The notes under the pieces: generated by a model | The model's input: only the letters and a program-made list of their open reading frames with translations | What the model was told of the DNA's origin: nothing | The model's database searches: none | Assembly: GCA_009760855.2 (NCBI GenBank) | Contig: WPIO01000069.1 | Coordinates: forward strand, 1,016,501-1,080,500 | Reading direction: 5' to 3' | Origin: Cristatella mucedo | Taxonomy: Eukaryota > Bryozoa > Phylactolaemata > Cristatellidae | DNA length: 64,000 nt | Position numbers and translations under genes: made by a program | Shown here: positions 1 through 12,395 of the stretch, in pieces | Position numbering within the stretch: position 1 is the first letter of the stretch | Layout: every line of letters starts with the position of its first letter

Positions 1-730
1 TTAACATGAACAGTGTCAGCATACAAGTGTGGTTAGGGGCGGCATGCGATAGTGTCAGCACGCATAAGCACGTGAAGGACGAATCACTGGGACCCATTAA
101 ATGCTGTCCTAAACAGGTTGGTTTTTAATTTCCTTTACAACGTGGTCAAGCCAGGGGGTGTCCTGACGGAAGCCGGGATAGAGTTCCAATCTTTGGGAGC
201 ATGCGAACTAAATGCACGGCTTAGGAGGTATACGTAAACAGTTAGTTTCCGAAAAGCTGGTGGTGCGATGCTTAGGAACGTTGAGGAGTAGATCGGATAG
301 GTAGGCTAGAGATCAAGGAATGAAATGATCTAAAAGTGAGAGGCAAAACTTCATTCTCGATCCGTTGCTTCACTGGTAGCTAATGCAAGTCCGCGAGAAT
401 TGGCGATAAGTAGTGTGACGTGGCAACTGTGTCACTCGCGACAAGCCTGGCTGCAGAGCATTGCACCAGCTGTAAGCACCTAATAGCACATGCCTGTAGG
501 CCACCAAGCAGCGAGTTACAGAAGTCAATGCGGGATGTCACAAATGCATGGACCAACTTAGTTGTGGCATCCCAATCCAAGAGAGCCCGAATTTTAGCAA
601 TTTCAAGCAGCTGAAAGTATGCAGAGTTGATCGTTGAGCTGATGTGGTCGTCTAACAAAAATTCACTTTGAAACATGACTCCTAGATTTTGTGTAGGTTC
701 AGCAGAAGATATTCTTGCAGGGCCCATGTT
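1..730 (-). repeat. LINE-A fragment, RT C-terminus and 3' UTR
   Basis: Read on the minus strand, 727-380 encodes the end of a CR1/L2-type reverse transcriptase ORF, with a DDHISSTINSAYFQL stretch and a degenerate [14 protein letters not shown] motif. Positions 1-380 match the GCATGC-rich 3' UTR seen in better copies such as 22.0-22.5 kb. The element is cut by the left window edge before its hairpin tail and is interrupted by frameshifts, so it is inactive. Confidence 0.85.
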
Positions 731-1617
731 GATAAGAGAGTGGATAGCGTTCGTACAAGTCGATGAATGGGCAGAAAGGCGATCGATTGTTTGGCAAGGA
801 ATACGTCATGTGCCGGCAAGGAGCGGGCCCGTTGGGCGGACGGAACGTTGGCTGGGGGCAGAGCCGCATGATGGCGATGATACGCCCACAAAGGCTCCCC
901 AAGTTTCCTAGGGTGAGCTAACCAAAGTTTCTCAAATCCATGCGACTAACGCGGCAACCAGGCTTGGGCTAAATGATCAGGTGATGTTGAGCCTGGTACT
1001 TGACCCAGTGGTTTGCAGACAAAGGCGGCGTAGCAGCCGTGCAGGACTTATGTTGAGGCCGTACGTAGGTCTGACCAGCTCATGTAGTAGCATAATGGTG
1101 TGCATTCGGAGCTGACCAGTGACTGGTCGGGAGCGGAGCTGAGACGTAGCCGAAAGCACATATGTGGAAGGGTGGATGGTCAACGAGCACCGTGTGGCAC
1201 CTCAGTAGTGAAGGGCGTACCATAAAAGTCGATCATTATTGGTTAGTCGCCGAGTGTTTAAATTGTCAGGGTCATCAAATTGTGGGGTTAGACTTCAGCT
1301 TGGCACTCGGAAGGTGCAGCATTCACCGATGACAAACGAAGCCACTGACCTCTTCATCATAAGATGTAATTTAATTCGTGAGCCTCTTCTCATCGCGTAC
1401 ATTGCACGTACGCGAGCTGGAGACGGACGATACGTCTGCTCATGGCTTACACAGATCTTAACGATAGCTCTAGCAGGAAAGGATCTCATTGCCTCTAGGC
1501 CACTCACTAGCACATCTACCTAATCAGTGTGGAGGACCTAGCTGCAGAGGCATCATGCCCTACTGCCCTGGTCAGGCATGAGTAGGGCTACATGGTGGCG
1601 ATGCCACGCCCACTAAA
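731..1617. other. Unassigned stretch
   Basis: I see no recognisable gene or repeat here. Short ORFs on both strands show no motif, splice pattern or similarity to other parts of the window. Confidence 0.5.
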
Positions 1618-1770
1618 TCTCTGGGGACCCACTAAATGCAGTGATAAGTGTATGTTTTTCTTTAGTTTCTTCTTAACAATTTAAATTCAAGGAGTGTCGT
1701 TAAACAATTCAGGAGTAACTTCTAGGCTTTACGAGCATACAATCAAGAGGCAGTGCCTCCCAATCTGAGG
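1618..1770 (-). repeat. LINE-A 3' UTR fragment, degenerate
   Basis: It matches the 3' UTR and RT-end segment of LINE-A on the minus strand: the GGGACCCACTAAATGC block, then the GTTTCTTTTTAA-like block and the block ending TTTGGGAGCATGCGAA in other copies. It is heavily diverged and has no tail. Confidence 0.65.
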
Positions 1771-4300
1771 TGTGTACATGGTATAGGTAAATGATTAGAT
1801 TTCAATATGTCATAAGTACGAGGCTTAGTTTGACGTGAGATTAGACCTGAACCTCAGTTTCAGCCTAGATTTAAAAGTATCTACAAGTAAGTGAAAGAAA
1901 ATTGTACTTTTGACATCAAACTGTTCATAGCTAGCTACGAACAAACCAATGTTACTAGAAAATAAATGACTTTCGCAGAAATTATTGAAACCTTTAATGA
2001 ACATGGAGTAACTGTATTTTAAGTGCCGTAAAAACATGGGATATGGTGAGTAACGTAGTATGGAAATTCAGCCTTTCCTAGTATAGAATAACACAATTCC
2101 TTAATTTTGCAAATATTTTGAAATAATAATATGTAAAGTTCATTATCGCATTATTATTCATAGTATTAAAAGCATATGTAATGTAACTGGCTCAAAATGA
2201 GGCGATAGCTTCTCCGTTGAAGGATAATGGAAATCAGCATTACTTTTTTCAATAAATTTACCTGCCTCACTGATAACGTAAATTGCGGCATAATTTATTA
2301 TAGCAAAGGTTACTAACCACGAAGTGCCTTTAGTGGGTCGGAAATTTGTATTATATACTGCGGGAAAAATAAAACAAAAGAGCTGTTTCTTTGGATGTTC
2401 AAGTAGATTACAGTAGTCTACGTTATTCCAGCTTAGCTCTATCAAGTACTTGACAGTACATTCGTACCAACGATTGTGTGTCTCGTGAGTTCACTGCGCT
2501 TATCCACGATGCGGGTTCAGCTGTCTCTAACAATGTTAGTAATCTACATTGTCTTATCTTGCCGAGCTTAATAGCTTTGATTTCCTCTAACGACGAGCAG
2601 TAGGATTAATTGAATGTAGCCAGAACTTAGGGAATTGTCTCTTTGAATCTGGATCCGTGAATTACAATATAATCTCTTTCGCTGAACGCTCTCCGGATCT
2701 AAATGCCCGTCAGTGTGACGCCTCTTTTTTCTATCTTCTTTACTTGCGTATGAAATAGTGTCGAAAATGTAGACGCTTGTGGCATGAGCCTTCTCGGTGG
2801 GTAAGATCGAGAAAGGCCACTATCCGTCACCTCTTAGCTCAAATTGTCTCCTCTAAGCTCAGCAATTGAATGAATTGCACCTCGAACGACCAGCTTCACT
2901 GTATAAACATTGAGAAAATGCACAAGCGAAGCTTTGCTTTCGGCAAGGACTGCGGTTCTGTGACGCTCACTCACCAACCAAGCCCACGGTTTAGGGAAAG
3001 TTAGATAACAGAGTCTTCACCTAGTTCCTGGTCGAAACCAAGTGCTTGATGTAAAATCAAATCTTTAGAGCGTCATGTTTGGATCACATTTATGACTTTC
3101 CTTAAAAAAAAACATTAATGCAGTTTCCGTAACCTACGTAGGGCCACGAAAAGCTCAGATCGAGAATGCTCTCATCAGAAGTAGCTCTAGTAGCAATCAG
3201 ATCTGACCAGACATTGTCGTAGGCATTGAACTTCTTTAGGTCGGCACGATATTTACAAGAATGCCTGCATAGACAAGCTTGTAGGCCTCGTTCCCGATTT
3301 TCATAACGTGTTTTGTATAGCCAAACCTTTCGAATCGTTAGTGATGCGACCTATAAAATGAGTATCTTGGACTGTGAAGGCTTTTTATCCGTTGTCCACG
3401 TATTCCAAGGCATTTGTCTTCGGCACACCAAACAGCCTTCCAAGTCCCGATGTGAACAATCAGATGTTACAGTGGAGAATCAGCTTTCACAGTAACATAT
3501 GTTAATGAACTTCAAAGGCAGCATGTAAACATAAAGAGTGCTCATCAAAAAGAATGCTCAGAGCTTATTTTCCTGAAAGCTAAAAACTACAAAATCATAA
3601 AAAGCTTCAGTTTCATAACCAAAAAGTGCAACGAATAGCTTGACACTTTAGATAATATTTGCTGCAGCGAACTAATGCTGACGAACCGAGAAGCTTATTC
3701 TCTCAATAGTGAGTGCGATATTTTCCATCGTTCAGAGAGTACAAAAATTAGGTAGCGCCAAATAGAGTGATATTTATAATGATATTAATGCGCATATTGT
3801 GAAAATAGCAACTTAGACATCACCTATACAGAAATTTATATTTTCTTATGAACTGCAGATATACTAGAAGGCACCTGGATTATATAAAGATTCAACGGGA
3901 AATATGCCTGCCGAGCCGATTTCGGCCTTCAGATTTTTCAATCTCTAAATCACGCTTTACTTGCCCACAACTAATAATTTGCTTCATCGCAATTCAAGTT
4001 AACAAAGTTGGTTGGTATCCATAAGTGGATTTCATTAGTACATGTATCAAGGATTATGGAAAATTTGAAGTGCTCATCAGCTGGGAGGGATCAAAGCAAA
4101 GGTACTACTGACTTTCATCTGCATAGAGCCCAGATTGTTCTTGAAGATCCCATTGACAACAATGAGATTAAAAACTGTAAAAAGAAGCGGATTAAGCGGG
4201 AGCCCTGCGGTACCCACTACTTCTGTGGCTCCAGGGGTGAAGATTTTGCGTTCGCTAAGAATATTTTGTCAAGCTTGTTATAATTATTATTAAAATTATC
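1771..4300. other. AT-rich unassigned stretch
   Basis: This is about 2.5 kb of low-GC sequence without a recognisable gene or LINE/SINE signature. The longest ORFs are under 100 codons and unrecognised. No convincing exon with paired splice sites and a known domain was found. Confidence 0.5.
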
Positions 4301-4302
4301 CC

Positions 4303-4520
4303 TGCGTGCTGACACTGCGCATGCTGCCACCAACCACATTTGCATGCTGACCCTGTGCATGTCACCCCTAACCATGTTATACATTTTGTTTGTTTTTCAA
4401 GCATGATTTTACTTACTATTCAATTGCATTTCCCTTTGCAGCAAATGTAAAGTGCCTAGAAAGAGATTAAGTTTTCTGAGGGCGCTTTTTCAAGTACATT
4501 ATTATTATTATTATTATTCT
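4303..4520 (+). repeat. LINE-A 3' end with hairpin and (ATT)n tail
   Basis: It contains the LINE-A 3' UTR (GCATGCTGCCAC... and GACCCTGTGCATGTCACCCC blocks), then the hairpin segment AAAGTGCCTAGAAAGAGATT with its partner GGGCGCTTT, then an ATT microsatellite ending near 4,518. The copy is 5'-truncated to about 220 bp. Confidence 0.88.
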
Positions 4521-4690
4521 TGTCCGTTCATATCCATATTCTGGAGTCTTCCACTTAGATCGAATTAGAACCATTGTCATGCAGTGCCAGTGATTCCTAG
4601 GTGAGACTCGAGACGCTCAAGGAGAACTTTGTGATCAATAGCATTAAATGCTGCTGAGCAATCACACATGAAAAACTGAAGAACTTGCCA
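4521..4690 (-). repeat. LINE-A RT fragment
   Basis: On the minus strand this matches the RT palm region of the copy at 23.2-23.4 kb: the segment encoding the [11 protein letters not shown] neighbourhood and the [15 protein letters not shown] block. It abuts the ATT tail of the preceding copy directly. Confidence 0.75.
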
Positions 4691-4784
4691 TGTTTACTTT
4701 CGTGAAAAGATCGTTATAAATGGTAGGTATTGCTGATTCTGTATTTTAATTAGCTCTTAACTAACACTGTCACTTTCTTCAGTC

Positions 4785-5495
4785 AATGCATCCGTGACAG
4801 CCCATCTTCACTTCTGTTACTCACTTGCTTGCTGGTTTACGGGTCTGTAACATCCGTTGCTAAAACTGGTGGTAAACTCTGCAGCTGCGGCTTTTCTTTC
4901 GTTAGCTCGACATTAGCCGCATCTCACTTCTACTCTCCGACCCATCCTGACTCTCAGTCAAGTAAAGCATCGACTTCAAGGTTTTCTCGTTCACTCTTAG
5001 GTTCCTTCATTCTTTGGATGCAGCTTACCAAGCAGATCTACTCATCCATCCGGCTAAGAACTGTACCAAGATTCGGATTGTAAGTGTTTACCAAAAACTC
5101 GCACAAACCTCGAGTCCTTTGGAGACCATGCCTTTAGTACGTAGGCTCTCAAAGCCTGAAACTCGCTCCTGACTTGCGTCACGACATTTCCTGACTTGGA
5201 TACATTTGTAAAAACACGAAAATGCATATGTTTATCATTTTTAGCGTTTGTACCTGCGATTCAATCTGAACGTGCTTATGGATGCTAAAACTGTGCATAC
5301 TGCCACTAAATACACGCATGTTGATGCTGTGCATATCGCTTCTAAACATGTTATCCTAGTTGTTTCTCGAGCAAGCAACGACTTATTATTCTATCGGGCT
5401 TACTTTGCAGCCCATTTAAAGTGCCAAGAAAGAGATAGAGGTCTCTGAGGGAGCCATATTAAATGTATTACTAATATTACTATCATTATTAGTTC
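4785..5495 (+). repeat. LINE-A fragment, RT C-terminus to tail
   Basis: Plus-strand remnant of the RT C-terminal domain (the segment corresponding to [21 protein letters not shown], now frameshifted). It is followed by the 3' UTR and a decayed hairpin and tail at 5,420-5,490 (AAAGTGCCAAGAAAGAGAT, then an ATT-rich run). Confidence 0.82.
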
Positions 5496-5579
5496 ATATG
5501 TTGAGGTCTTATTGTAAGAGTTCGGTCGATCAGCCAAAGCACGTTCTAGTGGTACAAGTAGGAAAGGGGGAAAGGAGAT

Positions 5580-5630
5580 TTTTTGCTGAAGCTAGATTTT
5601 GCCTGTGCTAATAATAACCGGTACGGTGAT
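5580..5630 (-). repeat. Short LINE-A linker fragment
   Basis: A roughly 45 bp match on the minus strand to the linker region between the endonuclease and RT domains, compared with 24.05-24.10 kb. Confidence 0.45.
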
Positions 5631-6690
5631 ATATGATAGTTATGTATGCTTGATGATAAAAAGTTAAACCTCATCGTGTATGGGCTTTCTCAAGCTTGGG
5701 TTTATTAGAACTGTTGGGTCTCGTGTGCCGTGGCTGATCGACAAAAAACGTTGCCCCACAAGCAAGTTGTTGTACTAGTTACGACGGCTGTACTGTCTCG
5801 TATGCAGGCTACACAAGCCAGCCTACATATAGATGTAGCAGCCGTCGTGGAAGGTCATAGAGAAGGGAACGAGAGTGAGAGGGAGAGAGTAGGGGTAATC
5901 TGCATGCTGGCAGATTCGCAAGCAGGAATTAACTGAAATACTAGCTGGTAAGTCGACCAGAACTGACCCATTGCAATTAAACCCAGCTTCGTTCGCTGAA
6001 AACCGCCCGACTATAGAGCCTAACGAGGTGGCATACAGCTCCCCCGTTGGCGGGATGAGTGGTGTGAGTCCGGCTGGGGCTGAACAGCCTTATGGGAGTG
6101 GCCCCGCCTACAATGAGTCGCCCGGTTGGGCCGTTAGAGACAAGCAACGGAAACAAGCATGGCGAAGTATTAAAGAATACGACATCAATGGGGATTCAGG
6201 CAATCATTCATCGTTCAAGCCGAGCGAGTTTGAGGTTTAGTTTGTACTTTTTTATTATTATATGTATATTGTATTATTTATATTTATCACTTATTTATTT
6301 ATTTATATTATATTTATTATAGTTATTTGTTTTAGCCCTGTGATCGGCAGCTATAGGAAGCGGCCTAGTGGCTGCGCTGCCACTAGGTTTGAGCGTGCAT
6401 CCTCAATCAGAGCATAGTGGAGCCACCGTCGGATCCGAAGCACACCGGGTCGACGATGGTGTTGAGACATGTCCGACAGAGCACTGCGGAGGGGAGCCTT
6501 GTCAGCGAGCGCCCAGTTACGGTGCAGTAGCGACGGGTACACTGGGTGGTCGTTGTTGGTCAGCTGCCGAGTTTCGTAGTCGAATCATTGGCGGTCGGTC
6601 ACTGGTTTGTTTATTCGCTTCGAGTTGTGTTCGATAGAGTAAGTTTGCACGCTCGAATCGATCGCTAGGTTTACAAATTGGTGTGGGCAC
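5631..6690. other. Unassigned stretch
   Basis: No recognised gene. An 89-codon plus-strand reading frame at 5,971-6,240 is rich in Pro, Gly and Ser, with no motif I recognise. A TTTATATTTAT-type low-complexity run occupies 6,245-6,325. Confidence 0.5.
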
Positions 6691-6727
6691 GGGCTGGCCA
6701 TGGCGAACTCGTGAAAGAGGAATTAAT

Positions 6728-7540
6728 CAGGCGATTGCAGCTGGTGCAAAACCCTGCAGCTAGGCTTGTCTGTCGTGAGAGTCACAGTTGCCACATTACA
6801 CCACTTCTCGCCGACATGCACTGGCTATCAGTCAAGCAACGGATTGACTTCAAGGTTTTGTCGCTCACTTTTAGGTCCCTTCATTCATTGGCTCCAGCCT
6901 ATCTCTCAGATATACTCCCCCATCAGGCTAAGCATGGTACCACCCGCTTTTCGGAATCAAGCAGTCTACAAATACCTCGTACAAACCTCAAATCCTTTGT
7001 AGATCGTGCATTTACTTAATAATAATAATATTGCACTTGATAAAGCGCACTCAGAGAACCTAATCTCTCTCTAGGCGCTTCACATTTGCTGCAAAGGGAA
7101 ATGCAGTTGAATGGTGAGTAAAATCATGCTTGATAAACAAACAAAATGAATAATATGGTTAGAGGTGACAAGCACAGGGTTTAGTTCGTATGCTCCCAAA
7201 GCCTGTAACTCTCTCCCGACCTGCGTCAGAACATCCCCTGGCCTGACCACATTTAAAAAGAACTTAAAAACACCTATTTAGGACCGCATTTAGTAGGTCC
7301 CTGTGATTCATCCTTCATGTGCTTATGTGTGCTGACACTGTGCATGCTGCCACTAACCACATTTGCATGCTGACCCTATGCTTGTCACCCGTAACCATTT
7401 TATTCATGCTGTTTGTTTATCAAGTATGATATTACACACGATTCAATTGCATTTCCCTTTGCAGCAAATGTAAAGCGCCTAGTGAGAGATTGAGTTTTCT
7501 GAGGGCGCTTTATCAAGTGCATTATTATTGTAATTATTAT
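6728..7540 (+). repeat. LINE-A copy split by a nested insertion
   Basis: The RT C-terminal domain is well preserved at 6,728-7,010 ([15 protein letters not shown], then [20 protein letters not shown]). It is interrupted at 7,018-7,179 and resumes at 7,180 with the [14 protein letters not shown]-type segment. It then runs through the 3' UTR and hairpin to an ATT tail near 7,540. Confidence 0.9.
7018..7179 (-). repeat. Nested truncated LINE-A 3' end
   Basis: A 162 bp minus-strand LINE-A 3' end (ATT tail, hairpin, start of the 3' UTR) sits inside a plus-strand LINE-A. It is flanked by near-identical TTTACTT (7,011-7,017) and TTTAGTT (7,180-7,186), an apparent 7 bp target duplication with one mismatch. 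Confidence 0.88.
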
Positions 7541-7589
7541 AAACATTTGCTGCAAAGGATGCACAATTTGGCATTCTTATGCGACTTAT

Positions 7590-8000
7590 TAGTCAGCTGA
7601 AGCAATGCCGACCCTGTGGAGTGATAAGCTCTAAAACCAGGCTGGAACTTTCATGTCAGTTTTAAAGTGTCACCACCTGAGTTCAGCTGGTCCGCCACGA
7701 CTTGCTCAAGTGTATTTGATCAGAAAGAAATGAGATTCAGTGGAAGTTACTCAACTGCTCTTAGTGTTACTTTCTTGAGTAGCGGCCTGACTACAGCTGT
7801 TTCAAAAGATGACCTAAATCAGGTGACATATTTATGATGGTATTTATGCATGGGAACCGATTAATGCAACACAGAAGCAGAGCAGTAGCAAACTTGTCTA
7901 GAGGATATTACCTTCTACGATTATGATATGAATTTCTGAATTAGGTCACTAGTGGCCTTCTTGAATGCCAAAATTATTAAACTACGTGGAATTAAAGGAC
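7590..8000 (-). repeat. LINE-A RT finger/palm fragment, degenerate
   Basis: Minus-strand match to the RT region at 23.43-23.79 kb: the segments corresponding to the [29 protein letters not shown] and [10 protein letters not shown] blocks, with many substitutions and indels. Confidence 0.7.
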
Positions 8001-8034
8001 ATTATTCCCAGATAGTTCTTGTAAAAAGCACTCT

Positions 8035-8330
8035 TAAGTGTCAAGCTCACTGCTTCAGTGAGGATATCAAGACAGTCTGTCGATTCTGAGTGCCGATTGA
8101 GAATACCAGCATCACACATGAATTAAAAATTTTCTTTGGTCAATACTTCTTAAGTTACATCTCAGGAAAAACTGGGCGTTACCCTCTATGTAAAACCGAC
8201 CGGGGACAGTAAACGGGGCAGAAATATGATTCGAGAGAGTCAGCGACCCCTAAGTTAAGGGGTGCTGCCATCTCCAGTGTATTCAAGATGTAACATACCA
8301 ACGTGAGTGGTGTGATTAACGTTTTGAATT
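8035..8330 (-). repeat. LINE-B endonuclease/linker fragment
   Basis: Minus-strand similarity to 40.35-40.66 kb in the near-complete LINE-B, notably the CACTGCTTCAGTGAGGATAT block and the block corresponding to its endonuclease end. It lies between two LINE-A pieces. Confidence 0.6.
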
Positions 8331-8334
8331 GACC

Positions 8335-9270
8335 CTAATAATAGTAATAATAATGTAATAATAATAATTATAATACACTTGATAAAGCGCCCTCAGAGAA
8401 CTAAATCTCTTTCTAGGCGCTTCACATTTGCTGCAAAGGGAAGCGCGATTGAATGGTGAGTAATATCATGCTTGATAAACATGAATAACATGTTTAGGGG
8501 TGACATGCACAGGGTTGGCATGCAAATGTGGTTAGTGGCAGCATGCGCAGTGTCAGCACGAATAAGCACATGAAGGACGAATCACAGGGACCCACTAAAT
8601 GTTTTCATGAATAGGTGCGTTTTTTATTTCTTTTTAAATGTGTTCAAGTCAGGGGATGTCGTGACGGAAGTTGGGAGAGAGTTCCAGGCTTGGGAGCACA
8701 AGAACTAAATTCAAGGTCCACACAGGATTTGAGGTTTGTACGATGTGTAAGTAAACAGTTAGTTTCTGAAAACTGGTGGTACTATGCTTCGCCTGGTGGG
8801 GGAGTAGATCTGATAGATAGGCTGGAGCCAAAGAATGAAGGGAATTAAAAGTGAGACAAAAAACCCTGTAGTCGATCCGTATCTTGACTGGGAGCCAGTG
8901 CAGGTCGGCGAGAAGTGATGTGATGTGGCAACTGCCACGCTCACGACAGACAAGCCTAGCTGGAGAGTTTTGCACTAGTTGTAAGCGCCTGATTGCACAT
9001 GCCGGTAGGCCAGCAAGCAGTGAGTTACAGAAGTCAAGACGGAATGTCACAAATACATCGACCAACTTAGATGTGGTATCCCTATCTTCACAAGCCCGAA
9101 TTTTAGCTACGTTATGTAGTTGAAAGTAGGCAGACTTGATTGCGGAGCTGATGTGGTCATCTAACGAAAGGTCACTTTGGAACATGACGCCCAGATTTCG
9201 TACAGATTCAACTGGAGATGTGCAGGCAGAGCCAATTTTGAGCATTAGCCCGTCAACAAAGGTTCAATTC
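8335..9270 (-). repeat. LINE-A copy, 5'-truncated
   Basis: From its 3' end (low coordinate) it has the ATT tail, hairpin (CGCCCTCAGAGAAC... GGCGCTTC), 3' UTR and a 198-codon open stretch (9,245-8,649). That stretch covers [45 protein letters not shown] and [15 protein letters not shown]. Those are the C-terminal region of a CR1/L2-type RT. It ends in a frameshift near 8,700 and is truncated at its 5' side near 9,250. Confidence 0.9.
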
Positions 9271-9304
9271 TTCACTGAATACGAAGTTTGAATCGGGATT
9301 TATC

Positions 9305-9490
9305 GGCTCAGAGTGATGGCATACTAGCTAAGATGGTTGCTTTTAACGACCTTGGTCCTGAAATCGTGGTTTTAAATCAAGAGCTAGGCGATCCTTTATT
9401 GATGCTGCAAGCAGTGGTGATAGCCATAAAGGCTCATCTGTTGCTATGCAAAAGAGGCAGCTGAATCAGCTCTTATTTTATCACATTTTA
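9305..9490 (+). repeat. SINE-2 copy (tRNA-derived head, decayed)
   Basis: It aligns over its length with the SINE-2 copies at 31.6 and 55.6 kb (read in reverse). The head has a degraded A box (GTGATGGCATACTAGC) and a decayed B box. It continues through GCGATCCTTTATTGATGCTG and CAAGCAGTGGTGATAGCC to a GGCAGCTGAATCAGCT end. Confidence 0.75.
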
Positions 9491-11815
9491 CTTAAAATAG
9501 AGCTAGTCTCTCCTTAACCAGATACAAAGGCAACTTTATTTGTTAATAGGTAGCTAGGCAACTCCTTACTCTTTACTTCTCCAAATCTCTTTTAAATTGT
9601 GCCTGGTGCATCACTTACATTTTCCAGACGAAGAATGTTCGCTACCTCAGGTTTGTGGAATTTTGAACACTCGCTTCGGAATAACTAAATTAAAACCGCA
9701 AAACCAATAATAGTCTTACTAAACCTGGAATTTTTGAGTTACAGATAAACTGGCTATGCCGTTCGATATTATAATCGCAATAGGAAGACCTAGATATAGT
9801 ATTAGGTTTATTTGAAAACCAATCACTTGCATGTGCTTGCAGTTGCACATAGTACCATTTTACAAGTCGATAGCAAAGTCTAATTTGGGACTTTAACTTT
9901 CAGACTTAGGGACGCCACGGCCGTTAAATGGAAATATTAATAAAACCCTGCCTGCAGCAGTTTACTCTAAAACTGTTTTGTGAGCTTGTGGTTACCATTC
10001 CTAGAGCAGTAAAAATTTTACCAATGTTCCTAGAACTTTAAGAGCGAAAACAGTAAGCCTAGAATAGATATTGAAACTCGACTTTCTAGATACCGTTGAA
10101 GTGTTAAAACGCACCTTCTTCTTGCTAGCCTATTTTTACTAGTTTCTTGGTAATTGATTAAGAAAAGTGACTCCAGGATAATGTTCATCTTCCTTATACG
10201 TTATACAGAAAATTAGAGTATTCTTTTCAAAGTAATTACCATGGCGAGACCTTTGAAGCACGAGAATTCTTAGAGATCAAATACTCACAAGGAGTATAAA
10301 AAACGTGTGTCACTACCTCCACTCCTCCTGTCTCCGTCTACGTAAACTTTCAAGGAGTGCTGCATATTGTATTCCAATGCACATGCTGTGAGCCCATTTT
10401 GTAGATTATAAAATTACTGTGCACGTTCTAACTAGCAAATGGCAACGGCGAAGCTTAATCAGAACGACAATTCCGGCTCTAGGCTTCGGCGCATTTTCTG
10501 TAAAATGCATGATAAGTAATCTAGCTCAATTTTACCGTAGCTACATAAGCAACTTTTCCTTGCTTCAACAGAAGTTGGAAAAAGTAAATTCGAACGTACT
10601 TACAAGTCGTTGGGGAGTGACTACTTCATATTCGCCTGAAAGAGGAGACGCGCGAGTGATTAGATAACAAAACGTACTCTCGCTGCTCTAGCCGTCGTTT
10701 CTTTGTTAGTTACTCCGTGTAGCGACAATCGGCAGAGCTCCAAATTTACGTTCGAATGTGTAAGTGAAGAAAACTCTGCGCTGATAACCGTTCTGACCGG
10801 AAACGTCTGCCAAACATTCGATAGGACTTCAGAACCTCATCTTCATGCCGTGATGTAAGACGGGAATGCAAAGATTAGAAACTAATAGAAAAGTCAGCGT
10901 GTCCTTCAAAGGCGTCTAGGTTTCTCCATAAGCCTCCAGTGTTGAGAGGAAATCGTTCTATTGTACTGCAAAAGTTTTAATTTTAAAACGTGCACTTTTA
11001 TTGGGTGGATTTAATTGTTTGACTAAATACTTAGCTGCCAGCTGCTTAAATCTGAATTAACTTACTAGTCTCATAAGGAGTCTCATATATGACTTACCTA
11101 TTTTTTTATTATTTGGCCCACAATTTATTAATAGAAACTCTAAATTTAGATGGGAATGTGTTTGAAAAAAATTACACAAAAATCATGCGTTTGAAAAATT
11201 CTACGATTAGGCACTTGGTAAAATTACCATAATTAGGAAAATGGGAAAATCCAAACGCATAGTCGCAAATAGACGCACAGTATACATGAGTGCGTTAAAA
11301 TGTGTGTTGACAATACGAATATGCTCACATTAGGTATTCCTGCGACTTTACTTGGCCTGGAAAGGCAAGTATGAGTGAGAGGAGAGATAATTACACTCTC
11401 CCCTCTCCGACTAAGAGCGGTGAATCCGGCCACTAGCTTTCAATTACGAGCGCTTGCTAAATTCTCTGTAGATTGAGATCAGATCAATATTCAATTACGT
11501 AAGCTGATTTACGTGCGACGTACGACCTGCCCACTAGAGCATTGCATGAACTTAATCCGACACATTTACTTTAGCCGTCCATCTGCCTTTCACTGAATCA
11601 TAGCCATAAACACATCTTTCTAAGTATATATTAAATGCCACACTTTTGAAAATAAATTTTTAATACGCTTCATAGCACCCTCAAAAACTGTACCTTTTCT
11701 TATGCTGGCTCTGTACATACGCTTTACGAAAGTAGCTCAGTATAATAGTGAGAGGTGCACTGCGTAGTAAGCATAAGTACACAAGAGAAAATTCACTTAA
11801 AAGCAACGAACGCTG
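9491..11815. other. AT-rich unassigned stretch
   Basis: I see no recognised coding exon, LINE or SINE. ORFs are short and unrecognised. Confidence 0.5.
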
Positions 11816-11819
11816 CAAG

Positions 11820-12190
11820 AGATGATTGCATTTTTAGCTTCTTTTTAAATGTCTTTGCTTAAAGTTCTTTACGAAGTTCTTGAAGTTGTTTACTTTTTTT
11901 AGTCATGTCACGATGTCATTCTAGAGTGACTACCAGGCTTTGGCTGCATATCAAACAGAGGCACGATCTCTTAAAAATGTGAGCTCGGTTTGGTGCTCAG
12001 TAACACAAATTCAGTGTGAATATACTGTAATTCAATTGTCGGTCATTTGGGAAGTGGTTGGATAGGTTGGCTGGAGCAAGAGTGTGAAGAGACCTAAAAT
12101 TGAAGGAAAAAACCTAATGTCTTTTCATATTGCAAGCATCGGACCACTACTTGAGCTGTTGGATGTGTACAGGTGCAAAGCTAGTAATAA
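11820..12190 (-). repeat. LINE-A fragment, strongly degenerate
   Basis: The minus strand retains the 3' UTR/RT-end blocks: TTTTTAGCTTCTTTTTAAAT, and GGATAGGTTGGCTGGAGC followed by a decayed TGAAGAGACCTAAAA block. It lies just downstream of the kelch gene 3' end. Confidence 0.6.
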
Positions 12191-12202
12191 GATTGTTTTA
12201 TT

Positions 12203-12208
12203 TTTATA
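12203..12208 (-). promoter_or_regulatory. Candidate poly(A) signal of kelch gene
   Basis: AATAAA on the minus strand inside TTTTATAAAAATAAAACAAT, about 190 bases past the kelch stop codon. The position suits a 3' UTR, but an AATAAA in AT-rich DNA is weak evidence alone. Confidence 0.35.
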
Positions 12209-12395
12209 AAAATTGTATTGACATGCTCTTTAATTTTAGATTCTTATGATTCACCTAAGCAGATTTCATCTACAGCTATAATTCCTTTTATGATGGCCTC
12301 TTGAATTGCGAAGTGTAAGTCGAAAATCACACCTCCGACTCCGAGGTTGACTTTTTCCGCTGAAACAATTCCTTAGTTTCGCCATCATTTGGTGT

